A stretch of 64,000 nt of DNA from Antennarius striatus (GCF_040054535.1 NC_090785.1:8932501-8996500); one strand, 5' to 3'. Numbered from the stretch's first letter, positions 10,311 through 23,182 are shown. Numbers and translations: made by a program. The notes: generated by a model not told the origin, from the sequence alone.

Positions 10311-13300
10311 ATGGACAGGGACACCTTCACCAAACAAAGGGACATAAGTTCAAATAAAAGGTAAGAACCACAAATAGTCCCACCGAGGCAGTGAGTGGTA
10401 ATCATAAGTCTTGGATATTATGGAAACACTCTCTTTTTATTTGGAAGCTGTTTGTCAGACACACCCAGAGCAGCTCAGTTTTGTTGGTTTCAGTTGCTCT
10501 CAGTGATGCTTCCCCATTAGTAATCAGAGATCTGTAGATGCTGTGCAGTTGTTCATTTATACTATCTCCTCCGTAAGGTTTCAGTGCTTGCCTGCTTTTT
10601 TATGTCTATTATATGTGTGTGTTATTGCAGCAGTGTAGTCCAGCTGCTGCAGTGCTGGCATGAGCTGAAGGAGAGAGAGATGACAGCTAAACAACACAAC
10701 CAGCAGCTGCTGCAGCAGTTTGAGGAGGCCCAACACACACTGAAAGAGATGTTAAGCCTCACTCATACCATGAAAACCATTCGGGTGCATAGAAATCCCA
10801 CAAAGAAAACATACACACAGAAAGACATTGTTAATTGTAAAACACTATTACTTGCTAGCTGTGCTTTACTCCTTCTTAACCTCTGACCCTTACAGATGGA
10901 GTTTGAAAGGTACCTAGAAGAGCCTTCCCCACTGTGGAGGCAGCAACTCACGGAGAAAACACAGCCGCAACAAAAGAAGGTAGTGATTTATGTATTAATC
11001 AACACCCACACCCAACCAATCCTAGAGCTGAATCACTGCACATTGTTTCTGTTTTTAAAAATATATCAGACAAGAATAATATCATTATACGTAATACTGT
11101 ACATCTCTGTTGGCAGTTTTGTCAGTGCTAATAAACTTCCTTTTCTCTAAAAGGGAATGGAGGAGTTTTTGAAGTCACGTCTAAAGGCCAGAGAAATGAC
11201 AAAGTTCCTAGTAGATCATCCTTTACCATCAAGAGGTTTGTCATCTTCTTCACATATTATAAAAATATTTGGTCACATTACTTCTTGAAATTTATTATGG
11301 CGTTCCTACCTAAAAGATACAAAAAGACATTTTACCTCAAAAGGTAAGATATTCCTTTATTAGTCACAGTGTAGAAATTACTAGTTAGAAGCGTTGGGTC
11401 CCTGCACCTCTTTTGCATACTGCCACTAAAAGATGGATGGAGAGAGAAGAGAGAGGGGTTGGGAGGATGGGTCAGTGGGGAAGGGCGGGGTGAGAAAAGA
11501 AGCAACTCTCCACCATACTTTCCATAAGAAGCCTTTGGTGTCTTTGATATGCTGCCGTCTTTTCAATTTTCTGATATATCAGGGCAACGCTCAGTCTGAG
11601 TAGCAGAAGCCCTGTGATCATAAATCCTAACCGACACAGATCTTCATCCACCTCCTCAGAAAGAACTGCCAGGAACATGTCGCTTCATTCCTCCCAAGAG
11701 TCCCTCATGTAGCCGTCAGTGAACGTTCCATCAGGACAGACAGGTTCCCTCGTGCCCGCATCCCTAGACTAATCCCGTGGGTTTAGAAGAGGCGGTGCAG
11801 ATAAAAGCACTATAGGCAATGACAAAAACATCCCTCGCATCCACGCTCAATCCCAGGATTCTAGGTTTCCCATTAGATTACCCTCTCCAGTGCAGGATTC
11901 CCTCCATATTCCTCCATCTTTTCTACCCCCACCTATCCTCTCTCATCCATGCCTGGTCACCATCGCCTCTGTCTAGAGCAGAATCCACCAGGCCTTCCTG
12001 CAGCTCAACCATTACTGTTCTGGCACCACTGGAGCAACTTTAATCCTTTCAGGCTCTGGCAGTCTGTGGTGTCAACTCACTGTGGAAGAAGCTTCCCCCG
12101 AGAGGGAGGTGGAACAAGTTGTCAGGGAGGAGGATGAGAGGAGCCCAACGCCAAGCTCAAGTAGAGAGGGAGAATCGCTGAACAGAAGCAGTAATTTATC
12201 TGAGGAACTGGACATCAGACCAGGTAGTAAAGTAAAATATGAGTCTTTAATGTATACACTGAGGCATTACTTTTTCCCAGATAATATTTCCTCAATCTGA
12301 TAATTGCTTCCATTTATGTGTTTGTCTAAACACCATGCTTAGTTCGTCTGCCCACAGAGAATGGTGAGATCAGCAGAGAGTCCAGTCAGAGGAGCAGAGA
12401 GAAGGGGAAGAGGAGAGGAAGATCACAGCGCATTTCCTCAAATCAAGAAAGACCCAGCTCTGAGTCAGTAATACTGTCAATAGATGTTTTGATTACAATC
12501 CATCATACCCTTAAGTACCCGCCATTAATCCCAAGTGAACCAAATTAATACGCAATGTAAAATTGCATCAAAAATTGATCAAAACTATGTAAAACTTTTA
12601 AAACTTCTACCCAATTAAAATACACTTTAAAATTCAACATTTGAATAGGATCGTTTTAAATACCTCCGGTAGCCATCCAAAATAATCAATTGCCTATAAT
12701 TGCCACAGATCTGTTTTTCCTAATAGACAAAATCTATTTATACATCTTTTTCTGTGGATTCAAGGTCCAGGATTACCAGTGCTGATGTCACAGATGCAGT
12801 CCCAGTGATCCAGAGCTCGAAAAATGAAAGGTCTTCCGAGGAAGACAAAACCAGAACTAGGAGCCAGAGAAATGCTGGGCTTGCAGTGAGGTCGGTGACC
12901 AATGGAGATGATTCAGGAGAAGAGAGTCACTCATCTAGTGACGTATCTGAGATGGAAAATGTAGGGGACCAGAGTCCTGACAACAAGTCCAAAAGCTGTA
13001 CTTTATTAATGCCTTCTGGTTCCTCCTCCTCCTCTGAAGGCATTAATAAAGACACTGAAACTGGTGGAGAAATGAGTGACAGCTCTGAAGAAAGCTGCAT
13101 CGCAGAAAAGGATGATGAGCATGAGGAGGAAGTACAAAAGGAAAATGAAGAATATGATGATGAAAACAAGGAAAATAAGACAGTGGAAGATAAAGATGAC
13201 AGTGTTTCTGTAAGTCACAATACAACAGATGAAGAAGAGGAGACAGAACCACAAGATATGGAAGAAGAGTCAGAAGAAGAGGATGATCAGGAAGAAACAT

Positions 13301-14021
13301 CTATTATTCAGAAGAAAAAGAATGGAAAATGGGGATCTGTATCTTCTCAGGATGAAGAAGAGGAAAAAGGTGATGGTGAAGGAGAGGTGGAGGAAATGGA
13401 GGATAATAGAGAGTCAGATAAGGAAGAGGAAGGAGAAGGGGTGGAGAGAGAAGAGCAGAGACAAGATGATGCAGGAAACCCAGAGGAGAGCGATTCAGAC
13501 AGCATCATCTCACCGCAGAACAAGTAAGAATAACATAAGAAGTGTTTTACTCACACAACACATCAACTACATGCAGCTATTTATTTTCAGACCAACACAG
13601 ATGCACGTAATTCCAGAGCAAGAAGATGAGAGTAAAACAGAAGCCTCTGACAATGGCTCAGACGAGTCAAGTGATGATATTGAGCATCTACTTGCCCCTC
13701 AGGAACAACCACGCAACAAAGAGTGAGTGATGTTTTCTCCGAATTGCTGGCTGAACTGTATTCCAAACTGTGTGATAATTAATAGAATGTGTTTTCAGAG
13801 AAAGGGACCTGAAAGCTGATGAAAAACCCAAAGGTATGGTTCATCAATGGCCACAAGATGGACTGCAACAAATAAGCAAATACATAAACAAAATGGAAAG
13901 TGAGGATTGATTCTGATCCTTCTTTCCAGGTCTCAATGACAATGTGAAGATATTTCAAGTGGACACGGACACACTGCCAGAGATGGATCACCTAAGTGAC
14001 TCTGATCACTTCTTTGACTAA
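10311..14021 (+). CDS. kiz: Kizuna centrosomal protein
   Basis: Ten exons join in phase to 554 residues (human about 670): 10311-10360, 10631-10784, 10896-10979, 11154-11235, 12053-12223, 12358-12463, 12765-13523, 13591-13722, 13799-13833 and 13930-14021. Kizuna is a PLK1 substrate that keeps pericentriolar material together at spindle poles. The N-terminal coiled coil (about 17-95), with an ELKEREMTAKQHNQ segment, resembles the human YLKEICESEKKAHTRNQ region. A long low-complexity acidic Ser/Glu-rich region fills residues about 216-500. The C-terminus ends SDSDHFFD, like human DDSDDFYD. The donor after exon 6 appears to be GTCAGT, chosen because the stronger-looking GTAATA three bases on breaks the phase. 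The first exon starts at the only in-frame ATG, but a further upstream coding exon is possible because the human N-terminus is longer. Confidence 0.75.
11472..11678 (-). CDS. Possible small single-pass membrane protein, antisense inside kiz intron 4
   Basis: A complete 68-codon ORF starts MFLAVLSEEVDEDLC and has one strong hydrophobic helix (about residues 19-36, ITGLLLLRLSVALIYQ core). A basic, glutamine-rich segment and a short tail ending HPALPH follow. The acidic N-terminus, single helix and basic juxtamembrane side are what a real microprotein would show. I recognise no family. It lies wholly inside kiz intron 4 on the opposite strand. It could be chance, a separate small gene, or one exon of a longer transcript. 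Confidence 0.35.
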   Translation of the reverse strand: MFLAVLSEEVDEDLCRLGFMITGLLLLRLSVALIYQKIEKTAAYQRHQRLLMESMVESCFFSHPALPH

Positions 14022-14996
14022 ATGTGTCTCCACTGCCTGAACATGAGTAAAGGAGTTATGACAAAGTAGTTCTAATCTGATGTTTTCTGGAGTTTGGTTA
14101 GTGATTCTTTACTGGTGCATATTTGTAATTTCCATCTTAACATAAAATCTAACCTGGTATAACAATGACCTGGACTATATAATCTTGAAACCATTCTTTG
14201 ATTTTATTACATTTTGTAAATCAAATGAAATAAGACTCCAAAAAAAAATCAAACTTCAACATGAAATTTAAGACTTTTCAACAGCTTTCAAGATTAAGTG
14301 CCTTTAATGAATATAAAATTTTTAGCAATGGGTCAATATTAAATGTTAGTGGAACAGAGAATTCTTTTGAGACTTTACATCTCACAAATGAACTAAAAAA
14401 GGAGAGGTTTGAATACACAAACATTTGTTGTGCTGGCTGTGTCACTACAAATGGAAATATCTTCAGATGAACCCTGGAATTTATATCATCCAGGAATAGC
14501 TGAGATAATTTTCCATAATCTAGATCATTTGAATGCAGTCACTTCTGCAAGTACAATTTCTAAATTCAAAAGATTTTTTTTGACATAAATTTTATTTCCC
14601 TTATTTAAGCCAATTCAAAATATTTCAGCCCATTAATTTTTCCTTAAATTGACTAACTTTAAAAGACATTCAAAGACCAATGAGAACCTTGAAACAGGAT
14701 TCCTTGTCCTATTAATTGAACCACAGGAACAGATAAAGGGTAATACTGTATAAGAAACTGTACAAATGGAGACAAAACTTTATTGGAAAGAGATAATTTT
14801 GAATCCAACTTTCATTCTGTACAAAAATGAACCCGATTTTGTCTCCAGTGGACGTTTAAACATATTATATACACCATGATATTTGCAGAGTGCTTTGTTC
14901 AAAGCTGTGAGGAAACTGGTCCCAGACACTGGTCCCGTTCATCAAACAGGTTCTATCTGTTATATCTGTTTCCAAGGATCCAAAGTCTTTATTCTT
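14022..14996. other. Convergent 3' region between kiz and pola2
   Basis: AT-rich sequence holding the 3' UTRs of the tail-to-tail genes kiz (+) and pola2 (-). A pola2-strand AATAAA polyadenylation signal is visible as TTTATT at 14779-14784, about 215 bases past the pola2 stop. No other gene is seen. Confidence 0.6.
14779..14784 (-). terminator. pola2 polyadenylation signal
   Basis: AATAAA on the minus strand, about 215 bases downstream of the pola2 stop codon. No other canonical hexamer was noticed nearer the stop. Confidence 0.5.
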
Positions 14997-17900
14997 TTAA
15001 ATTTTCACCACATGAGCTGCCAAACAGGGGCTGACTCTCTTCCCGTCTCCTGATGGTGCATTGCGCTGAATAAGCAGCCTTCCATAAGTCCCTCCTGCCT
15101 GGCCTTTGGTTAGGCGCCCAGGATTGACAAATACGCAGCCAATCACATCCTGAACAAAAAATGGGAGCGGAAAATACATTTAATAATATAATCATTTTAT
15201 ATGTACAGTAGTACCTCGAGATACGAGCCGTTGAGCTGTCCGTATTTTTCTTTGACGTATGAGCAAAATCAGAGATACGAGCTGAGCTTCGGGACACCAC
15301 CCCTAGTTGGTGGATAAATATAACATCAGCTTGTTCTCTTCCATACGTTGGCAGATGGATACAACATCTGCCGGATCTCGTTCTGAAGATGTAGCGCGTG
15401 TGCTTGTGAGTTTAGCTTTTCTTTTTACACTTTATCATTGTTTACGTAAAATATTTAATTAATTATGCACAGGCAAGATTTTTACAAGGCTTGAAGGGAT
15501 TAAAATGATTTTAGTTATTTTAGTCACATTAAACTTGTATCTCAAGGTACTATGGCTTCAGCATCTGGAAGTTAAAAGATGTTGAATAGTTGTTACTATA
15601 CCTTTACAAAGTAGCGCAGCTCAGATGGAACGATGAGAACGTCAGGGGTGATCGGCAGCTGTCCGAAGCTCTGGAACTTCTCATAATCCATGTTGACCTC
15701 CTCCGCAGGCGGGTACAGTGGGTAATAGCTGAGGTGAAAACACACATGTGGGAATCAGTCTGCCAAAATCTTGGGCAATCAAACAAGACAACAAGTGAAT
15801 GGAGACTCTACCTCCGCTGAGTCAGCATGTGCTTCAGTATACGTGAAAATCTGTCTGATCCAGTGCCACTGGAACACAGAACAATTTAAATTAATGAAGC
15901 CTATCACAGAGATAAGGATGATACTACACCACTGCTGCTTCTAGAGTTTGCGTGAACTCTAGAAGCAAACTCTAAAGAATTCAAAGAATTAAAAGACTGG
16001 GAAGTTCTTGGACAGAATTTATAATCAAAATATTTATGAATGGCAGCTTTTGTGATAATTGTCAATATACAAAGTCGTGATTGATTTTTACAATTATTCT
16101 CAGTGTGAAAACAGTTTTAAGAGAAACAGTATTCAGTAACAAATTAATAATTCTATTTGATCGCGGCCTTTTTAAACTAATCCCTACAAAGGGGTGAAGA
16201 CTGGAGGCCGTGGTGGGTGGAAAACAACTGCTAGAGTACTTTAAACTGAAGAAAAATAAAACTAAGAGGAGCAGCATTAGTCTATGCATTTTCCCAAAAT
16301 AATCTCAAACCAAGCTCTATTGCTCCACGAAGAGACGTAAAAATTAGGAACCTGCTGATCTCCTCTGCACTCATGTGGAACAGGATGTCAGTGGATGTTA
16401 ATCCAAAGGTCACACCATCAATCAGAAGGGTGCAGGGGTCAGGGACCAGGGTGACACGCTGCAAAGTAGGAACAAAACACATAATAAAAAAATAAAAAAT
16501 CACAAACAATCCCCAAGCTGGAGTTTCTGTGTCTGACCTGAGCCTGGTCCTTGCTTAGGCCTGGCAGTGTAAAGGGAGGCTGTGGGTAGATGAAGTGATG
16601 GTGGATATCTCTCTGGGATGGCACAAACACCAGTCGACAGCCAACACTATATGGAAGAGAAAGAGATTATATTAAGATAGATATGCATAAGCTGGTTACT
16701 TTACATTGTAGACTGAGGTCTAGTCAACTACACTAAAAGCAAGAAAATAAAGAAAGGAGCTTGATATGTCAGTTAAGCATAAAAATAGCACTGACATCTC
16801 AGGATGTATCAAACCACAATTAGCAACAACTTGTCACATGTGATAGAAAATGAAAAATCTCATCTTTTAAATTTTTCATCATCAATTTGCAAGTCAAATT
16901 GTTAACCAAATTAGTAGATGTGGGAGATGTACCATTTCACCGAGTTTCAAAAAGAAATTGGAAAATTAAGAGAAATAAACATTTGAAATATATCAGTCTG
17001 TGAGGAATGGATGAATATACTGTACAAGTTTCACCTTTTGAATGAAGATACTGAAATGATCATTATCATGATATTCTAATTAAATGGCCAGCATCTGTAT
17101 TTTAACAGAATAATAACAATAACGTTAATAGAAAGATGTAGACAGTGATAAATTAAGTAAATTAATGCCGTATATTTCGATTAAGCCACATTACCAGGCA
17201 TCATGAGTGAAATGCTCAGGTCCGGAAGGACGAGACTCACCTTCTGGTCCCATCCACGATACTTTCTATACATCTCGTAAAAATGGCCTCAAACGTCTCA
17301 GTCACCTGGGCTTTCTACAGGGATTGAGATGGTCAGAAGTATTAATGATCAACAAACATGATGTGGAAAGAAGACGACTAAATAATATTTTTAACTAATC
17401 TCGTTCACATTAGAGCGCTGAATATGGAGGTTCAAATTATCTTTCAAAAGTAAAACATTAAATTTAGGAGATTTGATTTAAAGATAAAATAAACTCCATG
17501 GTGCACTGGTGCCTCGCTCGGAGTTTCTCCCGCCTCACGCCCCCAGTCAGCTGGGATAGGCTCCGGCCCCCCGCGGCAGCGGATGAAGCGGTAGACGATG
17601 AATGAATGAATAAAATAAACTAGAAAAAAAAAATACCTCAATTTGTTCATGTTTGGAGTCCACATATGGGCCCAGCTGTGGAGAAGAAAATATTAGAAAA
17701 TACAAACATGACACGTGATCAGGTGACAGATAGAAGGGCTGCTATTGGTTAAAACAAACAAACAAAAAATACCAGTATGCAGATGTCAGGACGATCCCTG
17801 ACAATGATGTTGATTAGGTCCAGCAGGGGGTCAAAGGTCAGGCTGTCAGAGGGAGTGTAAGGTCCACATGCTACCAGAACATTTGTAGGCTCTGCAAACA

Positions 17901-20900
17901 AGATGAAAAAGTCCAAGATATGGAGCAACTTAATTTATCCCCGATTGAGGAAAATTCATAATAACATGAACCAATAAAAAACCTAGAGTTGAATTTGACA
18001 AAAGCGAAACAGTCATTCTGCTTTGAGTCACTGGAAGCTTTCTAAGCCATTTTATGGAGAAAAAAAAAAGAAAAAAGAAAGTTCTGATTGTCAGTCACCC
18101 AGGTCATGGTAGATCTCCATGTTGTATATAGTCAACTGGATTTATAGAAAATGCTGAATAAATTTAGTTTACGATAGGTGAAATGTTCTACATGTTCAGT
18201 TGACCTTATTCAACATAGACAAAGAGTCCTGTACTATTAACATGATGCATTGAATTAAATAGTAACATCATTTCTTACCCTCGTCCCCCTCCATTTTCAC
18301 CTCAGACGTGTAGAAAGGAAGCGGGACTCCCTGTAAGAGATCATTCACATTTTGAAATATGTCCAGTAAACTCTGCTTTGTAAATAAAGGATCTTTGAAT
18401 ATCCTTAAGCCTTAGCCCCTGTCCACTTGCAGCTGACCTCATAAAGTTTAGAAGCCACTAGCTTTCTCCCTGTTGTGTTCATCCCCTCCATTACGACCAC
18501 CTGAGGAAAAACAAGACAGTATATTAACTCATTGGCTGCCACAATTTCTGCAGGAATTATTCTACTTCGTCTGACTTTTTTCTGATGCTCCGCACATTGA
18601 TCAGAGTTTGCTTTTTGTTCTGCAACAACTTTTCATTTTTCCCGATTCACCTTCATCTGGATCAGTCACCATTACGCTAAATTCAATGATTGGAAACCTG
18701 AATTTCACTGACAAGCTTCACCAGAGACTCCCAGCCCTCCTCGTTGAAAAACATAACTGAAGTCTGAAGACGTCACTGACAGCCAGAGAGTTAATTAATA
18801 ATTAGGACAGAGTAATTCTGTCTCTCCACCTGTCAGGTAGTTTCATTTTATACAGACAGTACATTTTTATATATGGAAATTGTTTTTGGTTGTCAGAGTT
18901 CTCGGTCAGACACTGGATGAGTCTCCTGTCCAGCTCTTTGGCATGCTCTGTTACTCTTGGTGGTCATGTACCCTGATGCACACACCTCAGTACACAGGGA
19001 AAGGAGAGACCACCACTTTGGGAGTCCACTGTATTCTAGTTACTTATACCAGAACACAAGGCACAAAAGAAGAGCGTCCTGCTGCTCACCTGGCCAGGAA
19101 ACAGAGAGTACTCTTTCAGCTCTGACAAGACAACAGGAACTTGCTGACCACCTTGCTCCGGTCCTGCTTCCAACAGAACCGACTGTGCATTCAGTTTGCC
19201 ATTGCTATCGCAGCAAACCTGACCCAGCACTGTAATACTGTCCTATAAGGGAAGTGATAGAAACATAACAAAATGAGCAGACATTCAATATTTAAATATA
19301 CAAATTGATTCAATTTACTAGATTCTAATTTATTTGCAATACCTTAAGATAAACAGATATGAGTTGCATATTCCACAAACATTCTGTGGTAAATCTGTCA
19401 ATTTACATAAGTAAATTCTTCCTGCATTTACTTAATGTTATTAAAACACTAAATTGTAAGAAATTCATGTTTCCAAAACTCTGAGGAACACTACCGTACC
19501 TGTGCAGGCAGAGAGACAGGGGAGAATTCTTCAATGTTGAAATGAGACCGGAGAACCTCACCGAGCTCCTCAACCTTCTCAGTCAACACTGGTGAAAAAA
19601 ATATGGACTGATGTTCAACCTCAAGTAGGTGGTACTATGGAAGGATCTGTATGACATTCATGGCCATCAATGACTTTCTGTGTGACCCCAAGAAAAAGGA
19701 CTGTGTCCACCTCAAAAACATATTATAGACTTAATTGACATTTTACCATCTTCTTTCCAGAATGCACTGCAACAGAAAAACAATAGTTTTATGTGTTTAC
19801 AGACAGGTTCTTTTACCGTTTCGAACATCACGAAGCCTCTGGAACATGTACTTGTAGCTACAGTGGAGGGAGTCTTCAAGTCCTTCCAGAAAATCCACTT
19901 GGACGCCTACACCTGGAGCCTTCCTGCCTACCCAACGAGTGCCCTGTATGGCCCCGAATGTAACCACCACTTCTCCTTTTGCCCCTCGCTGGCTGTATTT
20001 CTGTGATGGTGTCAAACTTTCAAAAAGAAATGAAAACAGTGGCAAAGTTGAGAGTCATCGTTGACCCCCAGTTTCATCTCCCAATAGTGATAAACATTTT
20101 CCCTTTAATTGTTGCTGGAGCTGCAGGGTTATAAAATGCCTCCATCTCATATTGTAGAGTATGACATGGCGTTATTTATCCATAATCCATTTAAATAAAC
20201 TATATTTTGAGATTTGCTGTTGTGATCTAGTTTTGTCACTTCCTGCTATATGCTACCTACGTATGTTTAATTCTCTTCAGGGCAGTGAGTCTTGGTACCT
20301 GGGAGAAAAGCTGGCAGGTGACAACAGAAGGCCCGGACTGGTCAGCAGAACTGCACTTCTTTTTGATTGAGGGTGTTCAGGAGTGGTTAGTACTCGCTTC
20401 TGAGAGCCCTGTGTGCACGAATGAATACATACATACATACACGGTTATAACAGGGCATTAGAGTGATTCACATTCAGTGAAGGAGACCCACACCACTGTC
20501 AATTAACTTCACAAATTTTTTTGAAAAATGAAACCATGAGTCACTGCCGACCTTAGCAGGAGTGCAGTAGGAATCGAGCAGGTTCTCCTCCTCCTCTTCA
20601 GCTTTTATTCTGAATGACTGATGTCAAGGACAATAACAGAATGGCGTCAGCAGACTCAATCAGATAGAGAAATTGCAGGACAGTCAGTTTACTGAGGATA
20701 CAAGTCCTGTAGTGAATTGATGTCCAACGTTCTGCTATAGGGTTCTTCTTTTCTGAAGCTTTGCTTGGATTTATGGTTTTTGGTTAACACCTGCAAAGAA
20801 AAAGATGAACACACAGTGTCTGCTTGATATGACCGTGAATCAATGCGCTAAATGATTAACATCCAGCACTAAATCCTAAAACAAAAAAAGAAAAAAACTA

Positions 20901-21656
20901 TTTACAAATAATTTCATAATTTCACTAGAAATATTACCTCATGGTCAAATTGCTCGAGTGACGCCATGCTGAGCTGTAGTCCATTTTTTGTACTGCTGTA
21001 GGCCACCCACTCCAGCACCATCTCATCTGCCTGTATCCTGTTACAAATGCACTGCTCTACCACTGGAAAAAAAAGATGTAACACAAGGGACTAATTTAAC
21101 TATTGAAGCTCATTTACATCTTGCACTTCTTTAACAAAGCAGTGTCTTCTCAGTAATGTTTTGTTTACACACACATCATCGTGTTTATACTAGTATCACC
21201 AAACTTACACGATCAATGCATATTTTCACATTTATTCTTCATCAAGAGCACTTTACCTTAATTTATCGTATGAAAGGCACAAATGAAAGTTTTAAACGTT
21301 TTAAATATGTTAAATTAATGAATACAAACACTGATCATAAATGGGACTAGATAACTATGTGGATTTAACAAATGACTTTGACGATTACAGCTACGACCAA
21401 TGGTCATGTAATAATAAAAAAAAACAAATGTGTTTAACGTTGTTTAAAAAAAATATACACAGTATATTCTGTATGCATTTATTGCTTCAAACACTTTGCG
21501 GACAACTTCAGAGGATGTTGAGGGAATGGTTGACATACTAGCGAACATTTAGGACTGCTAAAATAGCTACTTACTCTTGCCCAGGACGGACTCCTCTTTG
21601 CAGGGTATGCCGAACATTTCCAGCTCTGACTTGAGACTCTCTTCAGTTACTTCCAT
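14997..21656 (-). CDS. pola2: DNA polymerase alpha subunit B (POLA2)
   Basis: Eighteen exons join in phase to 601 residues (human 598): 21656-21575, 21062-20938, 20790-20702, 20609-20552, 20408-20299, 20016-19817, 19588-19500, 19242-19090, 18500-18438, 18330-18279, 17891-17773, 17675-17637, 17314-17241, 16646-16538, 16458-16352, 15868-15812, 15728-15602 and 15149-14997. The protein is the accessory subunit that links polymerase alpha to primase at replication origins and the lagging strand. Matches to human run the whole length: the N-terminal helical domain (about 1-80), the Ser/Pro-rich linker with SP motifs (SPASFSPS), the OB fold (DSITVLGQ, ELKEYSLFPGQVVVMEGMNTTGRKLVA) and the inactive phosphoesterase domain (ACGPYTPSDS, YPQPPFTLPGLS, FGLTSTDILFH, PSELRYFVK, VNPGRLTKGQ.GGTYGRL). 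The start is the first in-frame ATG after an E2F-like promoter. Nothing looks broken. Confidence 0.97.
15209..15552. mobile_element. MITE with about 16-bp terminal inverted repeats in pola2 intron 17
   Basis: The left end TAGTACCTCGAGATAC is matched by the inverted right end GTATCTCAAGGTACTA with one mismatch, spanning about 344 bp. Inside is a partial internal echo (GAGATACGAGC) and no ORF. The end sequence and TA termini suggest a non-autonomous Tc1/mariner-pogo-type element, by analogy only. Confidence 0.7.
15937..15966. repeat. Perfect 12-bp stem hairpin in pola2 intron 15
   Basis: GCTTCTAGAGTT and AACTCTAGAAGC form a perfect inverted repeat around a six-base loop. The flanking sequence repeats part of the same words (CAAACTCT), suggesting a local rearrangement. 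Confidence 0.6.
17495..17620 (-). repeat. SINE-like repeat 3' part in pola2 intron 12
   Basis: Contains AGCTGGGATAGGCTCC followed by CCCGCGGCAGCGGATGAAG and a GAATGAATGAAT tail, the common 3' end of a teleost SINE-like repeat. Similar tails occur at 42050-42118 and 53150-53275. The upstream body is absent or unrecognisable. Confidence 0.6.
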
Positions 21657-21835
21657 AGTTTTACTTATATCCGTACCGCGCTAATGTTTTGACACTTGGC
21701 AATTACATTAAAGTTGTTACAACTTCATTACAACGCGGCCGAAATAATGCCGTTAATCATACAAGCTGTAAATTCAACACAAAAAAAGTCAAATTGAACG
21801 GTGTGCATCAAGTCAGCTAGATGTTTCAGTTTGCC

Positions 21836-21870
21836 GCGGGAAAATGCCGTCTGTCTTGGCGGCCGGAAGT
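21836..21870. promoter_or_regulatory. pola2 promoter: E2F-like and ETS-like sites
   Basis: GCGGGAAA (21836-21843, the reverse of TTTCCCGC) fits the E2F consensus, and CCGGAAGT (21863-21870) fits ETS-family sites. They lie about 180-215 bp upstream of the pola2 ATG in a locally CpG-richer patch. E2F control is well known for S-phase replication genes, so the placement is sensible. Occupancy is inferred. Confidence 0.55.
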
Positions 21871-22967
21871 ACGTCACAATACTGCGCTAAACGGAAATTG
21901 GCCGACCACCAAAATTAAAGTCTCTGAAGGCATGTAGTTCAACTTCAGAACAACAACAGTGGTAGAAGTGATCTATTGAATCACGACTCCAGCAGTTTTA
22001 ATTCTAAATTATCCATTGAGTAACCGCATCAGATAGAACCATAACAATATACCACGTTTCTGTAAGCATAATGCTATGAAGTTTTTTTTTTATTATTAAT
22101 GAAATTACGGAAAACCTCTATTTTGAAATTAGTCGCACAAATACTGAACTTCTTTGCGAGGTGTTTATGACAATTCGCGCCATGAGGTCTGTGAGAACAC
22201 TGAAGATTCTACTACTGTGTGCAGAAATGTCCATTTCGAATGATGACAAGAGTGTGCGTGATGTTTGCAGACTTTCATTTGTCATAAATAATATCCCGTT
22301 TAATCTTTCCGGGTTGTTTGACAACGTTACAGCAGCAGCCTTGCCATTTTTTGACTGATGGATAAGAAAATTCAAAAGTGCCATTTTGTTACTTTCAAAT
22401 TTTGCAAGAGTGAAAACTACTGGTATTAGCCAAAGTGATAAATTAATGTCAACTTCTGTGTTACTGCAGCTCCCACAATCTTTTGTTTTTGAATTTATAG
22501 TCCTTTTTATGGCCCTCTGAGGGCCACTTCAGGCTCTGAGTTCAAATCCTGACCACAGGCCACATTTTTGAGCGTATGCACCCTTTTTACAGAGCCCCAG
22601 AAGTGAGTGTGCCACTCAGATACTGCATATGGGGCAAATAAACGTTTATCATCTCATAATATTGTTATGTGGCCATAGGAACAGACTACCCATACACTGA
22701 TCCAACTAGAATTGACATGTCTTCATGGTACACCTCAGTAACAGTTTGTTTCCAGTCACTGCTTCAGCAGCAGCGACCAGAACATAGACCATATCGGATC
22801 TGTACATGTCTGAACAATAAATAAACTAGAACCAATGCAGTCATAGACTGCAAGATCGTACGACACCCCTGAATTAAATATTTTACCCTGACCTACTGTC
22901 ATTGATCAAAGCACTAGCTTTGATCTATGGTCTTAATCACTCTGGCATTCTCCCTTATCTTTCTATC

Positions 22968-23182
22968 CTATCTGGTTCCTGAGTGTACAAAAGTTGACCG
23001 TGACCTAGTTTTTTCAAGGTCAAGGTCATCATCTCATTGTCATCCCCTTTGCCGCCCAAGTAATGTACTTTTTGTTTAATCTTTCTATCTGTGACGATTG
23101 CAAAGATATTTGGTGGACAAACGAACGAATGGATAAACCGTGCCAATCACAATACATCACCGCTTTGAAGCGGGATGTAATA
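22968..23182. repeat. Interspersed repeat with AAGGTCAAGGTCATCATCTC core
   Basis: Shows GACCTAGTTTTTTCAAGG, TTGCCGCCCAAGTAATGTAC and AAAGATATTTGGTGGACAAA, and ends in a small hairpin CCGCTTTGAAGCGGG before ATGTAATA. I recognise this word order from repeats of aquatic animal genomes. It is non-coding and its class is uncertain. Confidence 0.5.

Noticed and set aside
12927-13300. Three minus-strand ORFs of 80-85 codons opposite the kiz acidic exon
   Set aside because: They are low-complexity Ser/Phe/Leu-rich mirrors of GAA/GAG-rich coding sequence on the plus strand.
22118-22384. 88-codon minus-strand ORF upstream of pola2
   Set aside because: The plus strand is open across the same interval, there is no recognised motif, and no splice or polyadenylation context supports it. 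Conservation would be needed to revive it.
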